A DNA stretch of 64,000 nucleotides from an uncultured Eubacterium sp. (GCF_945980375.1 NZ_CAMFQO010000005.1:1-64000), one strand, 5' to 3'; shown: positions 1 to 9,654, counted from the first letter of the stretch. Notes: generated by a model not told the origin, from the sequence alone. Program-made: numbers and translations.

Positions 1-53
1 AGAACAGAAAAGGATAGCATGTATGAACTGTCCGCAAAAAATGACCGACTGAT

Positions 54-863
54 ATGGTTCAGCGTGAGGGCAGAATTTTGCGTAAAGGCAACGAAAACAA
101 GGAGGTGTTTATTTATCGTTATATTGCCGAGGGTAGCTTTGATTCATATTCTTGGCAAATACTTGAAACTAAGCAGAATTTCATATCACAATTTTTGAGC
201 GGAAGCACATATCAAAGGTGCATCGCAGATCTTGAGGAAAGTGTTTTAACTTATGCCGAAGTTAAGGCATTGGCACTTTCAAATCCATTGATGAAAGAAA
301 AGGCAGAAAAAGAAAACGAACTTAAAAATCTGCTTATTCTCAGTGCAAAGAATAATGAATATGAGTGGTCTCTCAAGGAAGAATATAAAGAATTAAAAGA
401 CGCTATTGAAAGACAAAAAATTCGCCTTTCCAACTCAAAATACAATGCACAATATATACAGGAAATCAGTAACACAATTTTAGCGAAACTCAAAGAATTT
501 AAAAATTCCTTCACTCCTGAATTTATTAATTCAAAATCCGATAATATTAATATAGATTTTTTCAATTTCAGTATTTATCCACCATATAATCAAGATAAAA
601 AGAAACCGTATTTATTTATTGAAAGGCTTGAAACAAAATATATTTTATATGTTGGGGAAAGCGCTTCGGGCAATGCAAGAAGACTCAAAAATTTCTTTTC
701 AACATTTGATTTGCAGATCAAAAAAGACAAAGAAGCATTGCTAAATCTTGAAAAACGAAAATTTGATATTGAAAATCACGAAAGCAAATCCCAATACAAA
801 GAGCAAATTAAAAAATGTAGAGATGAGCTTGCAGAAATTGAAAAGCAACTTTCTTTATACTAA
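54..863 (+). pseudogene. C-terminal fragment of an integrative-element SNF2/DEAD-type helicase (helicase/methylase family)
   Basis: Translation has PTDMVQREGRILRKGNENKEVFIYRYIAEGSFDSYSWQ (helicase motif VI region of ICE-borne helicases); in-frame stop at 42-44 just upstream; rest of the protein absent. Confidence 0.7.
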
Positions 864-940
864 ATCGTTGCCGTGAAAATTATCTGGATATTAAAACTCC
901 TTTGTGGTATTGTGTGGTACTGCAAAGGAGTTGATTATTT

Positions 941-1189
941 ATGACAACACTACAAGATTTATGGTATGGGAATATTAGACCAAACGAAGATAAAGTTATT
1001 AGTGACGAGGAGAAAAGATTGGTTGAGTTGATTGCACGGCATCACGAAACATTATCTTCTTCCCTCAAGAATGATGAGTTAGTTGTGTTTGAAAAATATG
1101 TTGATTGTTTTACCGAATACGCTTCATTGATTGAGGCTCAGGCATTTGAAATCGGTTTCAAATTAGCACTCAAACTAATGAAAGAATAG
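941..1189 (+). CDS. Small hypothetical protein of integrative elements (DUF6809-like)
   Basis: 82 aa ORF; LWYGNIRPNE...EKRLVELIARHHETL pattern; follows helicase fragment. Confidence 0.6.
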   Translation: MTTLQDLWYGNIRPNEDKVISDEEKRLVELIARHHETLSSSLKNDELVVFEKYVDCFTEYASLIEAQAFEIGFKLALKLMKE

Positions 1190-1198
1190 GAGAACATC

Positions 1199-1480
1199 AT
1201 GTGTAAGATTATTGAATCTTATAGACACGCAGAGCTTATCTCTGTTGAAAAAATATCGGATAAAAATTATCGTGATTGGAGATGGCGTGAGTGTTTCCTT
1301 TTCCTAGAAGGTCAGTTGTATATTTTAGAAAGTAAAGATATAAGACAAGGAGAATGCTTCATATATTTCAATCTTAGAGATGGTTATCTAAGAACAAATT
1401 TCGGAACATATATAATCGAAGATAACATAATCACAATGACAACCAAAAACAGCGTTTACAAATTCAAGATTTACCATTGA
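1199..1480 (+). CDS. Hypothetical protein
   Basis: 93 aa ORF 10 bp after the previous CDS with AGGAGA-type RBS; followed by terminator hairpin. Confidence 0.5.
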   Translation: MCKIIESYRHAELISVEKISDKNYRDWRWRECFLFLEGQLYILESKDIRQGECFIYFNLRDGYLRTNFGTYIIEDNIITMTTKNSVYKFKIYH

Positions 1481-1510
1481 TAACAAAATAGGATTGACCC
1501 AAACAGTAAA

Positions 1511-1545
1511 AAATGCAGTCGAAAATCGGCTGCATTACTTTTTGT
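1511..1545 (+). terminator. Rho-independent terminator
   Basis: GCAGTCGA-AAA-TCGGCTGC followed by T-rich tract. Confidence 0.55.
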
Positions 1546-1553
1546 TTATAAAC

Positions 1554-2426
1554 CTATTCATTTTTGGAAATCGGAAGATAGATTTCAATATATCTTTCTT
1601 CTTTATTAATCATAGTCCAGTTAGTTACATAAAGCTGATTGCGTTCATCATCTAATTTGTATCCGCTATTTAACAGCCATTCATTATCAACAAGTGTATG
1701 ATAATATACATCCTTTAACTGTTCTGTAGGATACTTGCATTTTTCGGTTGTTACCTTTGCGAATAAACCGCCGTCGAAATGTACTTTTTCACATCCGGCT
1801 GGAGTATTGTCGCATTTTGTGCAGATGCAGTGAACATACTGAAAATCATCAATCTTTTTATAAACTTCATACCAGATGTGGTCATCTGTCATTATATCGT
1901 TTTGCTCTTTTCTTGATGCTTCCCACGCGTCGTCATCATTATCCCATCGAATATCAATATCTGTATTCATATTGCCGGGAGCGATAGTTTTGTAGCCTGT
2001 AAAATCTTGACTGCCTAACTTAACAATTTCAAATTTCATTTTGCTTCCTCCGTTTACTTTGATTTCAAGTGTGATTTTGTTAAATAGGTTAAAATTTGTT
2101 TTACCCTTTTTGACCTTGTTAGGATTGATGCCGTGGAATTCTTTAAAAGCTCTTGAAAAGCCTTCACTGCTGTCATATCCGTACTTCAAAGCAATATCAA
2201 GTACAGAGCTTTTATTGTTGATTAGTTCAAAAGCGGCAAGCGTCAGTCTGCGATTTCTGATATATTCTCCGACTGTATATCCTGTGATGCTCAAAAAAGT
2301 TTTCTGAAACTGATTGATATTCATTGAAGTAACGAACTGTAAATTATCATATTTTATTTCTTCCATTAAGTTACTTTCAATATAATCAATACCATTTTGC
2401 AAGTTGTCAACTTGATTCATATTCAT
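1554..2426 (-). CDS. AraC family transcriptional regulator with GyrI-like effector-binding domain
   Basis: N-terminal AraC HTH (YDSSEGFSRAFKEFHGINPNKVKK) and C-terminal AraC_E_bind/GyrI-like region. Confidence 0.88.
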   Translation of the reverse strand: MNMNQVDNLQNGIDYIESNLMEEIKYDNLQFVTSMNINQFQKTFLSITGYTVGEYIRNRRLTLAAFELINNKSSVLDIALKYGYDSSEGFSRAFKEFHGINPNKVKKGKTNFNLFNKITLEIKVNGGSKMKFEIVKLGSQDFTGYKTIAPGNMNTDIDIRWDNDDDAWEASRKEQNDIMTDDHIWYEVYKKIDDFQYVHCICTKCDNTPAGCEKVHFDGGLFAKVTTEKCKYPTEQLKDVYYHTLVDNEWLLNSGYKLDDERNQLYVTNWTMINKEERYIEIYLPISKNE

Positions 2427-2625
2427 CCTCCTTTCAACACTATTTTAGTAAACGGAGAGTAATTTTTCTTGATATTTAAAATTTATTTTTATCGGTTATA
2501 TATTCCAAGAGGTTTAGTTGTTATCCTATGAAATATTTCGTTAATCTTATCATACTCACAGGCAATTGCATAAATTAATCTATGCCGAATGCTTTGCGAT
2601 AAGTTCCTTTAATAATTTTGAGAAA

Positions 2626-3651
2626 CTAATATCCTTCTTCATCGGCAAAGTCTTTACCTTTGCTGTATGCTTGATAGTTTGGAGTTTGTTCCTTGATTTC
2701 AGAGATGAGCTTGTCACCGTCGTAATTTCCGTTTTTGTAATCAGCGATTTTTGGTTCAAACATTTCAACCCAGTTATAATAATCATAAAAGAAATCGTAG
2801 CTGTCAAGTTTACTTCTTGTGCAGTACATTTCAATTCTGTGCTTTTCTTTGTGGTACAAATCAAGCACAGGATCGTTCTTAATATTTCTATGGTAAGTCA
2901 GCTTGGCTCCAAGCACCTTGCAGGTCTTACCTTTAATGTTCACCCTGTCACAGTACAGGGTGACTTTTTTCGTTTTAGGAACAAAATATTTGTCGCAGTA
3001 CTTACACTGTGCAATCATTGGATTTGAAATTACATAGTTGTAAAAAAGTGCATTGTAGTAATCGGCAATAGAATCAAGCAACAAATATTCTTTTGATGCC
3101 TTGTCCTTGTATTCAAATATGGTTTGCAGATTTAGGTTTAACTCCCGGTCGTACATAGCAACATTTTTTCTGTCTTCATTGATTAGCTGTATATGTGATA
3201 GGTGCGTTAAATCCTTTTTGAAATTAAATTGCATATAGATTATGGTTTCGATTTCATACCAAACCTTATCCATATCATCAATATTGATTTGACCTTGAGT
3301 TTGTTCTTCCAATCTTTGAATTAAGCATAACAGAATTGCAGAAATAGGATGTGAATATTTCTTAATTTCTTTCACTATCCTTTTTGCCTCAACAAAGAAT
3401 TGTCTGTAAGTGAAGAAGTCGGAATTGTTTTGCTTAACCTTGTTATAAAACTTTGAAAGTCTCTTTCTGCCCTGTGATATAAACGACAAATCTGCTTCAA
3501 GCATTTTGAATATTTCGTTATTAACCGTTGACTCATAATAATGCTCAAAGCAACCGTCCTTTGTTTCTTCGTAATAGTATAACTCTATTTCTTTTCCATT
3601 GTGAACATAGAGCCTTGCCGGCTCTAACATATAGTAGTTAATCGGATTCAA
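2626..3651 (-). CDS. DUF6076-like hypothetical protein
   Basis: 341 aa ORF with CKYCDKYFVPKTKKVTLYC Cys-rich motif, typical of mobile-element cargo. Confidence 0.65.
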   Translation of the reverse strand: MNPINYYMLEPARLYVHNGKEIELYYYEETKDGCFEHYYESTVNNEIFKMLEADLSFISQGRKRLSKFYNKVKQNNSDFFTYRQFFVEAKRIVKEIKKYSHPISAILLCLIQRLEEQTQGQINIDDMDKVWYEIETIIYMQFNFKKDLTHLSHIQLINEDRKNVAMYDRELNLNLQTIFEYKDKASKEYLLLDSIADYYNALFYNYVISNPMIAQCKYCDKYFVPKTKKVTLYCDRVNIKGKTCKVLGAKLTYHRNIKNDPVLDLYHKEKHRIEMYCTRSKLDSYDFFYDYYNWVEMFEPKIADYKNGNYDGDKLISEIKEQTPNYQAYSKGKDFADEEGY

Positions 3652-3826
3652 GCAATCACTTCCTTGTGATGGATTAAAAATTGAAAAATCGTAATTATCA
3701 ATCCCTCACGCAAAAAGTTGAGGGGTACGGTTCAATTCTGCTACCATAATATCACAAGGAGGTGGTACAGGCAATAATAATACATCAATAGTACAGAAAA
3801 TGTATCTGTGGCAAGGAGGTGAAAAA

Positions 3827-4111
3827 ATGAATCGTAAAGAAGGTAATTATTTTCGTGTTCCAAATGATATATTCGGCAGTGGAATTGAAAAGAGAGCATT
3901 CGTTGTTTACTGCTACCTGTCAAGGTGCTCGGATATGAAAACAAGGCAATGCTATCCATCACTTAAAACAATAGCAAAGGCTTGCAACTTATCTGTCACA
4001 ACAGTAAGACGAGCATTGGCTGATTTGGAAAACGGTGGCTGGATTGATATAGCCCAAAGGTTCACAGACAACGGTCAGGAATCAAACCTATACACAGTGC
4101 TAAATATTTAG
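3827..4111 (+). CDS. Helix-turn-helix domain protein (replication initiator/regulator-like)
   Basis: MNRKEGNYFRVPNDIF...YPSLKTIAKACNLSVTTVRRALADLENGGWI winged HTH; AAGGAGGTG RBS supports ATG at 3827. Confidence 0.75.
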   Translation: MNRKEGNYFRVPNDIFGSGIEKRAFVVYCYLSRCSDMKTRQCYPSLKTIAKACNLSVTTVRRALADLENGGWIDIAQRFTDNGQESNLYTVLNI

Positions 4112-4561
4112 GCTACCCCAGTGGTCAAAAGTAGCAACAAACAATTAAAAACCCTTTCAAAAAACTTAATACGAATACGACAAGGTAATCGGCTAACACA
4201 CAAAAATCAATTGTGAGCAATTTGTGAGAGCGATTTGAGAGGTTAAAAGACAACTTAATAACGGCGATATGCTGACGATTTTGGAGTGAAATCAGCCTCA
4301 AAAAATAGGGTGGATTTTTAAGCAGGATAAAGCAGTGTGCTTAAAAGCACCCTGCGAATCACATCGGACCGGCAGTGCCGACCGAAAAAGTCAGTGTTTT
4401 AAGTGGGTTTGAGAGTTAGTGCAGGCTAAAATCCTTGGTGTCTTTCAGTGTTACGAAAATGACGGTTTGATGAAAAATTGATGTCTTTAATATGGTAACA
4501 CCCCATATTATAGACTTTTCGGGAGGTCTAATGTTGGTGTAATAAGAAATAGGAGGTAAAA

Positions 4562-4978
4562 ATGAGCAATGAAAATAAGCAAAGAGTTGCTCTGTATCTG
4601 GATAAAGAGTTAGTCCGAAACGCAGACATAATCAAAACTAAATACGGTTACAAATCACGCAATGATTTCTACGCCAAAGCAATAGAAGCATTTATCGCAA
4701 ATAAAATTATCGAAAGCAATGACAATGCCATTTGCGAAATACTTGCCAAAGCGATTGAAAAGAGCAGTGAAAAAAGCAAGGGTGCTATTGCACAAGGCTT
4801 GTTCAGATATGCAGTTCAATTGGAAATGCTGATGAGAATGTATGCTGAAGATACACAGCACTCTCCAAATGAGATTCGTGCAATAGAGCGTGAGGCAATC
4901 AATAATGTTCAGCGAAAGCGTGGCAAGGTTAATCTTGAAGAAATCATTGCAGGATACTACAACGACTATAACGGTTAG
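4562..4978 (+). CDS. Ribbon-helix-helix-like small DNA-binding protein (mobile element)
   Basis: RVALYLDKELVRNADIIKTKYGYKSRNDFYAKAIEAF RHH pattern; AGGAGG RBS. Confidence 0.65.
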   Translation: MSNENKQRVALYLDKELVRNADIIKTKYGYKSRNDFYAKAIEAFIANKIIESNDNAICEILAKAIEKSSEKSKGAIAQGLFRYAVQLEMLMRMYAEDTQHSPNEIRAIEREAINNVQRKRGKVNLEEIIAGYYNDYNG

Positions 4979-4987
4979 GAGGAAAAA

Positions 4988-5383
4988 TTGAATAAGATAC
5001 ATTTCAATGCAAGGTTAAGCGAAAGCACTATGGAAATCATTGATAAGTATTATCAATTTGATAATTACAATTCCAAATCGGAATTCATTGAAGAAGCCAT
5101 AAAGCATTATGATTCTTATCTTAACGCAGAGGCATCTACTGAATTTCTTGAAGCGGTAATTGATGATGCAGTAAAAAATAATATGGAAGCCATAGCAAAT
5201 CGTATCGGAACTGTACTGTTCAAGCAGGCAGTTGAGATTGATATGATGATGCATGTTACTGCTGCTACCAATGAAATTGACGAAGGAACGCTGAGCAAGT
5301 TAAGAGGAGAGTGTGTTCAGGAGGTTAAATCTTCACTCGGTCGAATTAGCTTTGACAGTGCAGTAAGAATTCAAAAAGGATAA
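4988..5383 (+). CDS. Ribbon-helix-helix-like protein, paralogue of the preceding gene
   Basis: HFNARLSESTMEIIDKYYQFDNYNSKSEFIEEAIKHY; TTG start 8 bp after GGAGG; same architecture as 4562-4978. Confidence 0.65.
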   Translation: MNKIHFNARLSESTMEIIDKYYQFDNYNSKSEFIEEAIKHYDSYLNAEASTEFLEAVIDDAVKNNMEAIANRIGTVLFKQAVEIDMMMHVTAATNEIDEGTLSKLRGECVQEVKSSLGRISFDSAVRIQKG

Positions 5384-5506
5384 TAAAAAGTCCCGGTTGG
5401 TTGAGAGCCAGCCGGGCAGAAAGGAAATTTTATGAAAAGAATTTATTATGAAAAATTTGAAACGGAGGTGATGTTTTAACCTAACAAACTTGCATTGGTG
5501 ATAATA

Positions 5507-5650
5507 TTGGATTTCAATATTAAGAATGTACCAAGTGAAGTTTGGGAATCTATCGCCGAGTTGATTTATCCGCAGGTTGTAGAGTATTTTGAAAACGAAG
5601 AAAATCAAAACAAATATGAGCTTTGGTTAAAGCAACAAAGCGATAAATGA
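5507..5650 (+). CDS. Small hypothetical ORF of integrative elements
   Basis: 47 aa in-frame LDFNIKNVPSEVWESIAELIYPQVVEYFENEENQNKYELWLKQQSDK; TTG start; followed directly by terminator. Confidence 0.45.
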   Translation: MDFNIKNVPSEVWESIAELIYPQVVEYFENEENQNKYELWLKQQSDK

Positions 5651-5654
5651 GAAA

Positions 5655-5690
5655 AGGCAAGAGCGTAAAAACTCTTGCCTAATTTATTAT
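5655..5690 (+). terminator. Rho-independent terminator
   Basis: AGGCAAGAG-CGTAAAAA-CTCTTGCCT followed by AATTTATTAT. Confidence 0.65.
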
Positions 5691-5710
5691 CTTGCGTAAA
5701 GGTGACTTAT

Positions 5711-5759
5711 GCAAAAAGAAAATCCGAACCCATCGCCTAAAAACGTGAAGTTCGGATTT
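5711..5759 (-). terminator. Terminator of tRNA-Asn
   Basis: Perfect 10-bp stem AAATCCGAAC (5720-5729)/GTTCGGATTT (5750-5759), followed on the minus strand by TCTTTTT. Confidence 0.7.
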
Positions 5760-5767
5760 ATCCAATA

Positions 5768-5843
5768 TGGCTCCCCCTGTTGGACTTGAACCAACGACAA
5801 CTCGGTTAACAGCCGAGTGCTCTACCGACTGAGCTAAGGAGGA
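5768..5843 (-). tRNA. tRNA-Asn(GTT)
   Basis: Reverse complement TCCTCCTTAGCTCAGTCGGTAGAGCACTCGGCTGTTAACCGAGTTGTCGTTGGTTCAAGTCCAACAGGGGGAGCCA folds as cloverleaf, anticodon GTT, encoded CCA. Confidence 0.97.
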
Positions 5844-5938
5844 ATGTCTTTCTTTCTCTCTCGAGTGCTCACATATAATATCACTTTACAAAAGAGATGT
5901 CAAGACCTTTTTTATATTTTTTTGAATTTTTTTATCTG

Positions 5939-7864
5939 CTAATATCTTATGTATACATTCATTTCATTCTCGCCGCGGTTGCCCCATTTGCAGTACGGAA
6001 TCAGTATTATTTCCTGTTCATCCTCTGCGGGTTTAATGAAGTCAAAATACAGCTCATCATTCTGTCTTTGGCGAAATCCCTTTGCCTTGACTGTACCGCT
6101 TTTACTGTCGTAAATCGGCTGGGTATCTGCGTCTATTCTAAGCATTTGCAAATCAGCCCCGTTGTCAATCTCCTCGACACAGTATACAAACGGACCTCGG
6201 CACACCGAAAGCTTTCCTACATTTTCTCTCACAAGATTTGAACAGCCTACAAGTCTGACAGACATATTGAAATGAGCATTAACGGTGACTTCGTTTGATA
6301 CATCAAAATATGCGTAGCCGTTGGCTATTCTTGCTTTTTTGTCAAACGAATAGTCCTTGCACCAAGCGGGAATTCTTAATGCAACGGTGGTTTCTTTTTT
6401 GGGTGATATTGTGATGCTAACCTTTCCGTTTTCGGTATATTTTGAATTAACGACAACGGTTGCGTTATTTGCACGGTATTCGCCGCCGATATATTGATGT
6501 ATATATATAATGTTATTATTTTCGGTTATACAGTATTCTCCTATTGATGACAGAAGCCTTGCAAGATTCGGCGGACAGCAGGCACAGCCAAACCATTTTT
6601 GACGTTCTGTTTTTACGTGACGCTTTCTGCTATCGCATTTGCTTGCCTTAGGCAAAACCTCAAGCGGATTAACATAGAAAAATCTGTCGCCGTCCTCGTT
6701 CATTCCTGCAAGCACCGTATTGTACAATGCACGCTCAATAGTATCGCCTATTTGTGAGTTCGGTGAGATTTTCAGCATCCTCATTCCGAAAAATATTAAT
6801 CCTATGGAGGCACAGGTTTCGCAATACGCTAAGTCGTTCGGTAGGTCATAATCAAAGGAAAATGCTTCGCCGTCAACCGTGGAGCCAATGCCTCCGGTAA
6901 TGTACATCTTTTTTTGCGTGATGCTTTGCCATATCTTTTGGCATGCCGAATAAAGCTCATCATCTTTAAGCAGTCTTGCAGCATCTGCCATACCGCTGTA
7001 AAGGTAAACCCCTCTTACAGCGTGCCCCACTGCATCCTTTTGTTCCTTTACGGGAAGGTGAGCCTGATTGTATACATAGCCGTTGCCGTCGGTTTTTATG
7101 CCTTGTTCAATGTCAAAATAGTATGGCTTTGTGCCACGTTCGTTGATGAAAAATTCTGCTGTGTCAAGATATTGCCTTTTGCCTGAGGCCTCATAAAGCT
7201 TTATCAGTGCCATCTCTGCAATTTCGTGACCGGGGTATCCTCGTTTTGCGTTGCTGTTAAAGGTTGAACATATTAAATCCGCAAAGAGCATTGCACATTC
7301 AAGAAGCCTGCGGTTGCAGGTTGCCTCATAGAAAGCAACGCCCGCCTCTGCCAAATGGCCAAAGCAGTAAAGGTCGTGATAATCGTGAAGATTGGTGAAA
7401 ATATTTTTGGGATTATTGATGGTATACAAGGTGTCCAAATAACCGTTTGGCTCCTGCGCAGAGCAAATCAAATCAATAACCTCGCAGGCATTTTTATACA
7501 GCGTATCATCCCATTTATTAGTTAAGGAATAAGCAACTGCCTCAAGCCATTTGTAGGCATCCGAGTCTTGAAAAACCCAGCCGTGAAAAGCATTTTCGTT
7601 TGCGTTATTGTCATCGTAATGCCATTTGTCAGTAGGGTATACAGGCAGAGACTCTCCGTTTTTTCTTGCTTCAACAGCCCTTGATGCTTTTTTGAAATTC
7701 TCTATACAATAGCTTTTTTCTGCATTTTCAATTCGGTCGTTAAGCGCTTCGTATTGATAGGGAATAACGCTTTGCGAGATTTTATTTTGGATATTGCTCC
7801 AAAAGCCGTCGTCAATTTTTATGTTTTTTAATTTGACCTGATTTGAATATTGTTTTGTGTCCAT
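5939..7864 (-). CDS. Glycoside hydrolase family 127 (beta-L-arabinofuranosidase-like, former DUF1680)
   Basis: DIKIDDGFWS N-terminus, DYDLPNDLAYCETCASIGL and GCACCPPNLARLLSSI motifs typical of GH127. Start at 7864 preferred over 7948 because of the promoter in between. Confidence 0.9.
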   Translation of the reverse strand: MDTKQYSNQVKLKNIKIDDGFWSNIQNKISQSVIPYQYEALNDRIENAEKSYCIENFKKASRAVEARKNGESLPVYPTDKWHYDDNNANENAFHGWVFQDSDAYKWLEAVAYSLTNKWDDTLYKNACEVIDLICSAQEPNGYLDTLYTINNPKNIFTNLHDYHDLYCFGHLAEAGVAFYEATCNRRLLECAMLFADLICSTFNSNAKRGYPGHEIAEMALIKLYEASGKRQYLDTAEFFINERGTKPYYFDIEQGIKTDGNGYVYNQAHLPVKEQKDAVGHAVRGVYLYSGMADAARLLKDDELYSACQKIWQSITQKKMYITGGIGSTVDGEAFSFDYDLPNDLAYCETCASIGLIFFGMRMLKISPNSQIGDTIERALYNTVLAGMNEDGDRFFYVNPLEVLPKASKCDSRKRHVKTERQKWFGCACCPPNLARLLSSIGEYCITENNNIIYIHQYIGGEYRANNATVVVNSKYTENGKVSITISPKKETTVALRIPAWCKDYSFDKKARIANGYAYFDVSNEVTVNAHFNMSVRLVGCSNLVRENVGKLSVCRGPFVYCVEEIDNGADLQMLRIDADTQPIYDSKSGTVKAKGFRQRQNDELYFDFIKPAEDEQEIILIPYCKWGNRGENEMNVYIRY

Positions 7865-7879
7865 ATAATCACCGAGATT

Positions 7880-7908
7880 ATTATAGTACATACCGCATAC
7901 TTGTTCAA
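7880..7908 (-). promoter_or_regulatory. Putative sigma-A promoter for GH127
   Basis: Minus-strand TTGAAC-17 nt-TATAAT just upstream of ATG at 7864. Confidence 0.55.
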
Positions 7909-8006
7909 CATTTTTACGAGCCTTGTTTACACTTTGTTCGCTTGACATTATCGGATAATGTTGATATTATTATATAATAAGCATTAATATATGTGGAGTG
8001 AAATTA

Positions 8007-9650
8007 ATGAAAGATTTGGATTGTCTGTGTGCAGGCTGCTGGAATGAGCTCACCGAGGGTGCGGTTTGTGCCGAATGCGGCTTTGATAATGATACACAAA
8101 ACGAAACAATTAATCTTGGTATAAAAACAGTTTTGGACGGTAGGTATGTTATCGGTAAGGTCGAAAAGGTAGAGAGCGATTCTGTTACCTATTCGGGCTA
8201 CGACGGACAGCTTGACAGGCCTATTATTATCAGGGAGTTTTTCCCAAAGGGAATAGCAAACAGGTTTGATGACAGCGATGAGGTGCATGTTCGTCAAAAA
8301 TATATTAATGAATATGCAAGGTACAAAAAGTCGTTTTACAACCTTTGGACCACTATGCAAAAGCTCCATAATCTGTCTGCTGTTGTTCCGGTTTACGATA
8401 TGGTTGAGGCAAACGGCACATACTATGCAATTATTGAAAGCACCGAGTCTATTCCTCTAAGAGAATATCTTTTAAGAAATGAGGAAGGCTATATTCTTTG
8501 GGATACGGCAAGGCTTATGTTTATGCCCGTTCTTACTACTATTGAGGCACTTCACTCAAACGGTATTGTTCACGGCTCAATTACTCCGGACAACCTCGTG
8601 CTGTGCAGGGACGGCAAGGTGCATTTGGCTCCGTTTCCTATTACAGAGGCAAGCGACAAGGCAACTGTTCTTGAGTTTACGGAAAACGAGGGATACACTG
8701 CACTTGAGCAGTATGATAATAAGCACAGAATTTGTGCCGCAACTGATATTTACAGCTTTTCTGCCTGCATATACAGGGCTTTGGTAGGCACAAATCCACC
8801 GTCTGCCTTGTCTCGCGAGGCTAACGATAAGCTTATGATTCCCAATACTATTGCCGAAAAAATCCCCATGCATGTAATAAAGGCTCTTGTAGGCGGCTTG
8901 CAAATTTATCCGGAAAAGAGAGTTAAAACCGTTGACAGCTTCAGAGAGCTTCTTGATGCGGCTCCTGCTGTTAAGGCAAAGGCTGCCGTTGAGCAGGAGG
9001 ATATTTATCAGGAGGGCGCAACAGGCGGTTATCCGGAATATAACGAAAGTAATGGTGAAAAGAAGCGTAAGGCAGTTGTTATCATTTTAGTTATTTTGAT
9101 TGTAGCCGCAGTTGCCGCAGCGGTTTATGTTGTGCAGTTCTCCGGCTTGGTTGACAAAAAGGAAACAACAACCGCCGTGTCACAGATTAAAACCTATCAG
9201 GTGCCGAACTTTATCAACAACGGCTACACACAAAGCGATATAGAAAACAACGGCGCTTGGAACGAGCAGTTTAACTTTACCTTCCAGGGTGAGTATTCGG
9301 CAGATACCGAGGAGGGAATTATCTTTAAGCAGAATGTTGCTCCGGGTGAAACCGTTGACCAGGGCACAGAAATAATTCTTACCGTGTCAAAGGGTATTCA
9401 AACCCAGGCAGTTCCCGATGTCAGAGGGCTTGCTCTTGAGGAGGCAACAAAGCAGCTTGAGGAGCTTGGCTTTAAGGTTAGCACGGTTGAGGTTTACAAC
9501 GACGGCACACATATTGAAAATACCGTTAAAAATTCCGATGCAAGCGCTCCCGCAGTAGGCAGTCTTGCCGCAGTAGGCGAGGAGGTTATTCTTCAGGTTT
9601 ACGGCGCTCCGGAAACAACAACTGCCCCGACTGCTGTTGTTACAGAATAA
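8007..9650 (+). CDS. Serine/threonine protein kinase-like (pseudokinase) with N-terminal zinc ribbon, TM helix and two PASTA domains
   Basis: CLCAGCWNELTEGAVCAECGF zinc ribbon; kinase fold with HGSITPDNLVL in the catalytic loop; TM VVIILVILIVAAVAAAVYVV; PASTA repeats (VPDVRGLALEEATKQLEELGFKV). Confidence 0.88.
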   Translation: MKDLDCLCAGCWNELTEGAVCAECGFDNDTQNETINLGIKTVLDGRYVIGKVEKVESDSVTYSGYDGQLDRPIIIREFFPKGIANRFDDSDEVHVRQKYINEYARYKKSFYNLWTTMQKLHNLSAVVPVYDMVEANGTYYAIIESTESIPLREYLLRNEEGYILWDTARLMFMPVLTTIEALHSNGIVHGSITPDNLVLCRDGKVHLAPFPITEASDKATVLEFTENEGYTALEQYDNKHRICAATDIYSFSACIYRALVGTNPPSALSREANDKLMIPNTIAEKIPMHVIKALVGGLQIYPEKRVKTVDSFRELLDAAPAVKAKAAVEQEDIYQEGATGGYPEYNESNGEKKRKAVVIILVILIVAAVAAAVYVVQFSGLVDKKETTTAVSQIKTYQVPNFINNGYTQSDIENNGAWNEQFNFTFQGEYSADTEEGIIFKQNVAPGETVDQGTEIILTVSKGIQTQAVPDVRGLALEEATKQLEELGFKVSTVEVYNDGTHIENTVKNSDASAPAVGSLAAVGEEVILQVYGAPETTTAPTAVVTE

Positions 9651-9654
9651 TATT

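Noticed and set aside
7865-7948. N-terminal extension of GH127 (MSSEQSVNKARKNVEQVCG...)
   Set aside because: Contains TTGAAC-17-TATAAT promoter; downstream ATG at 7864 is the likelier start.
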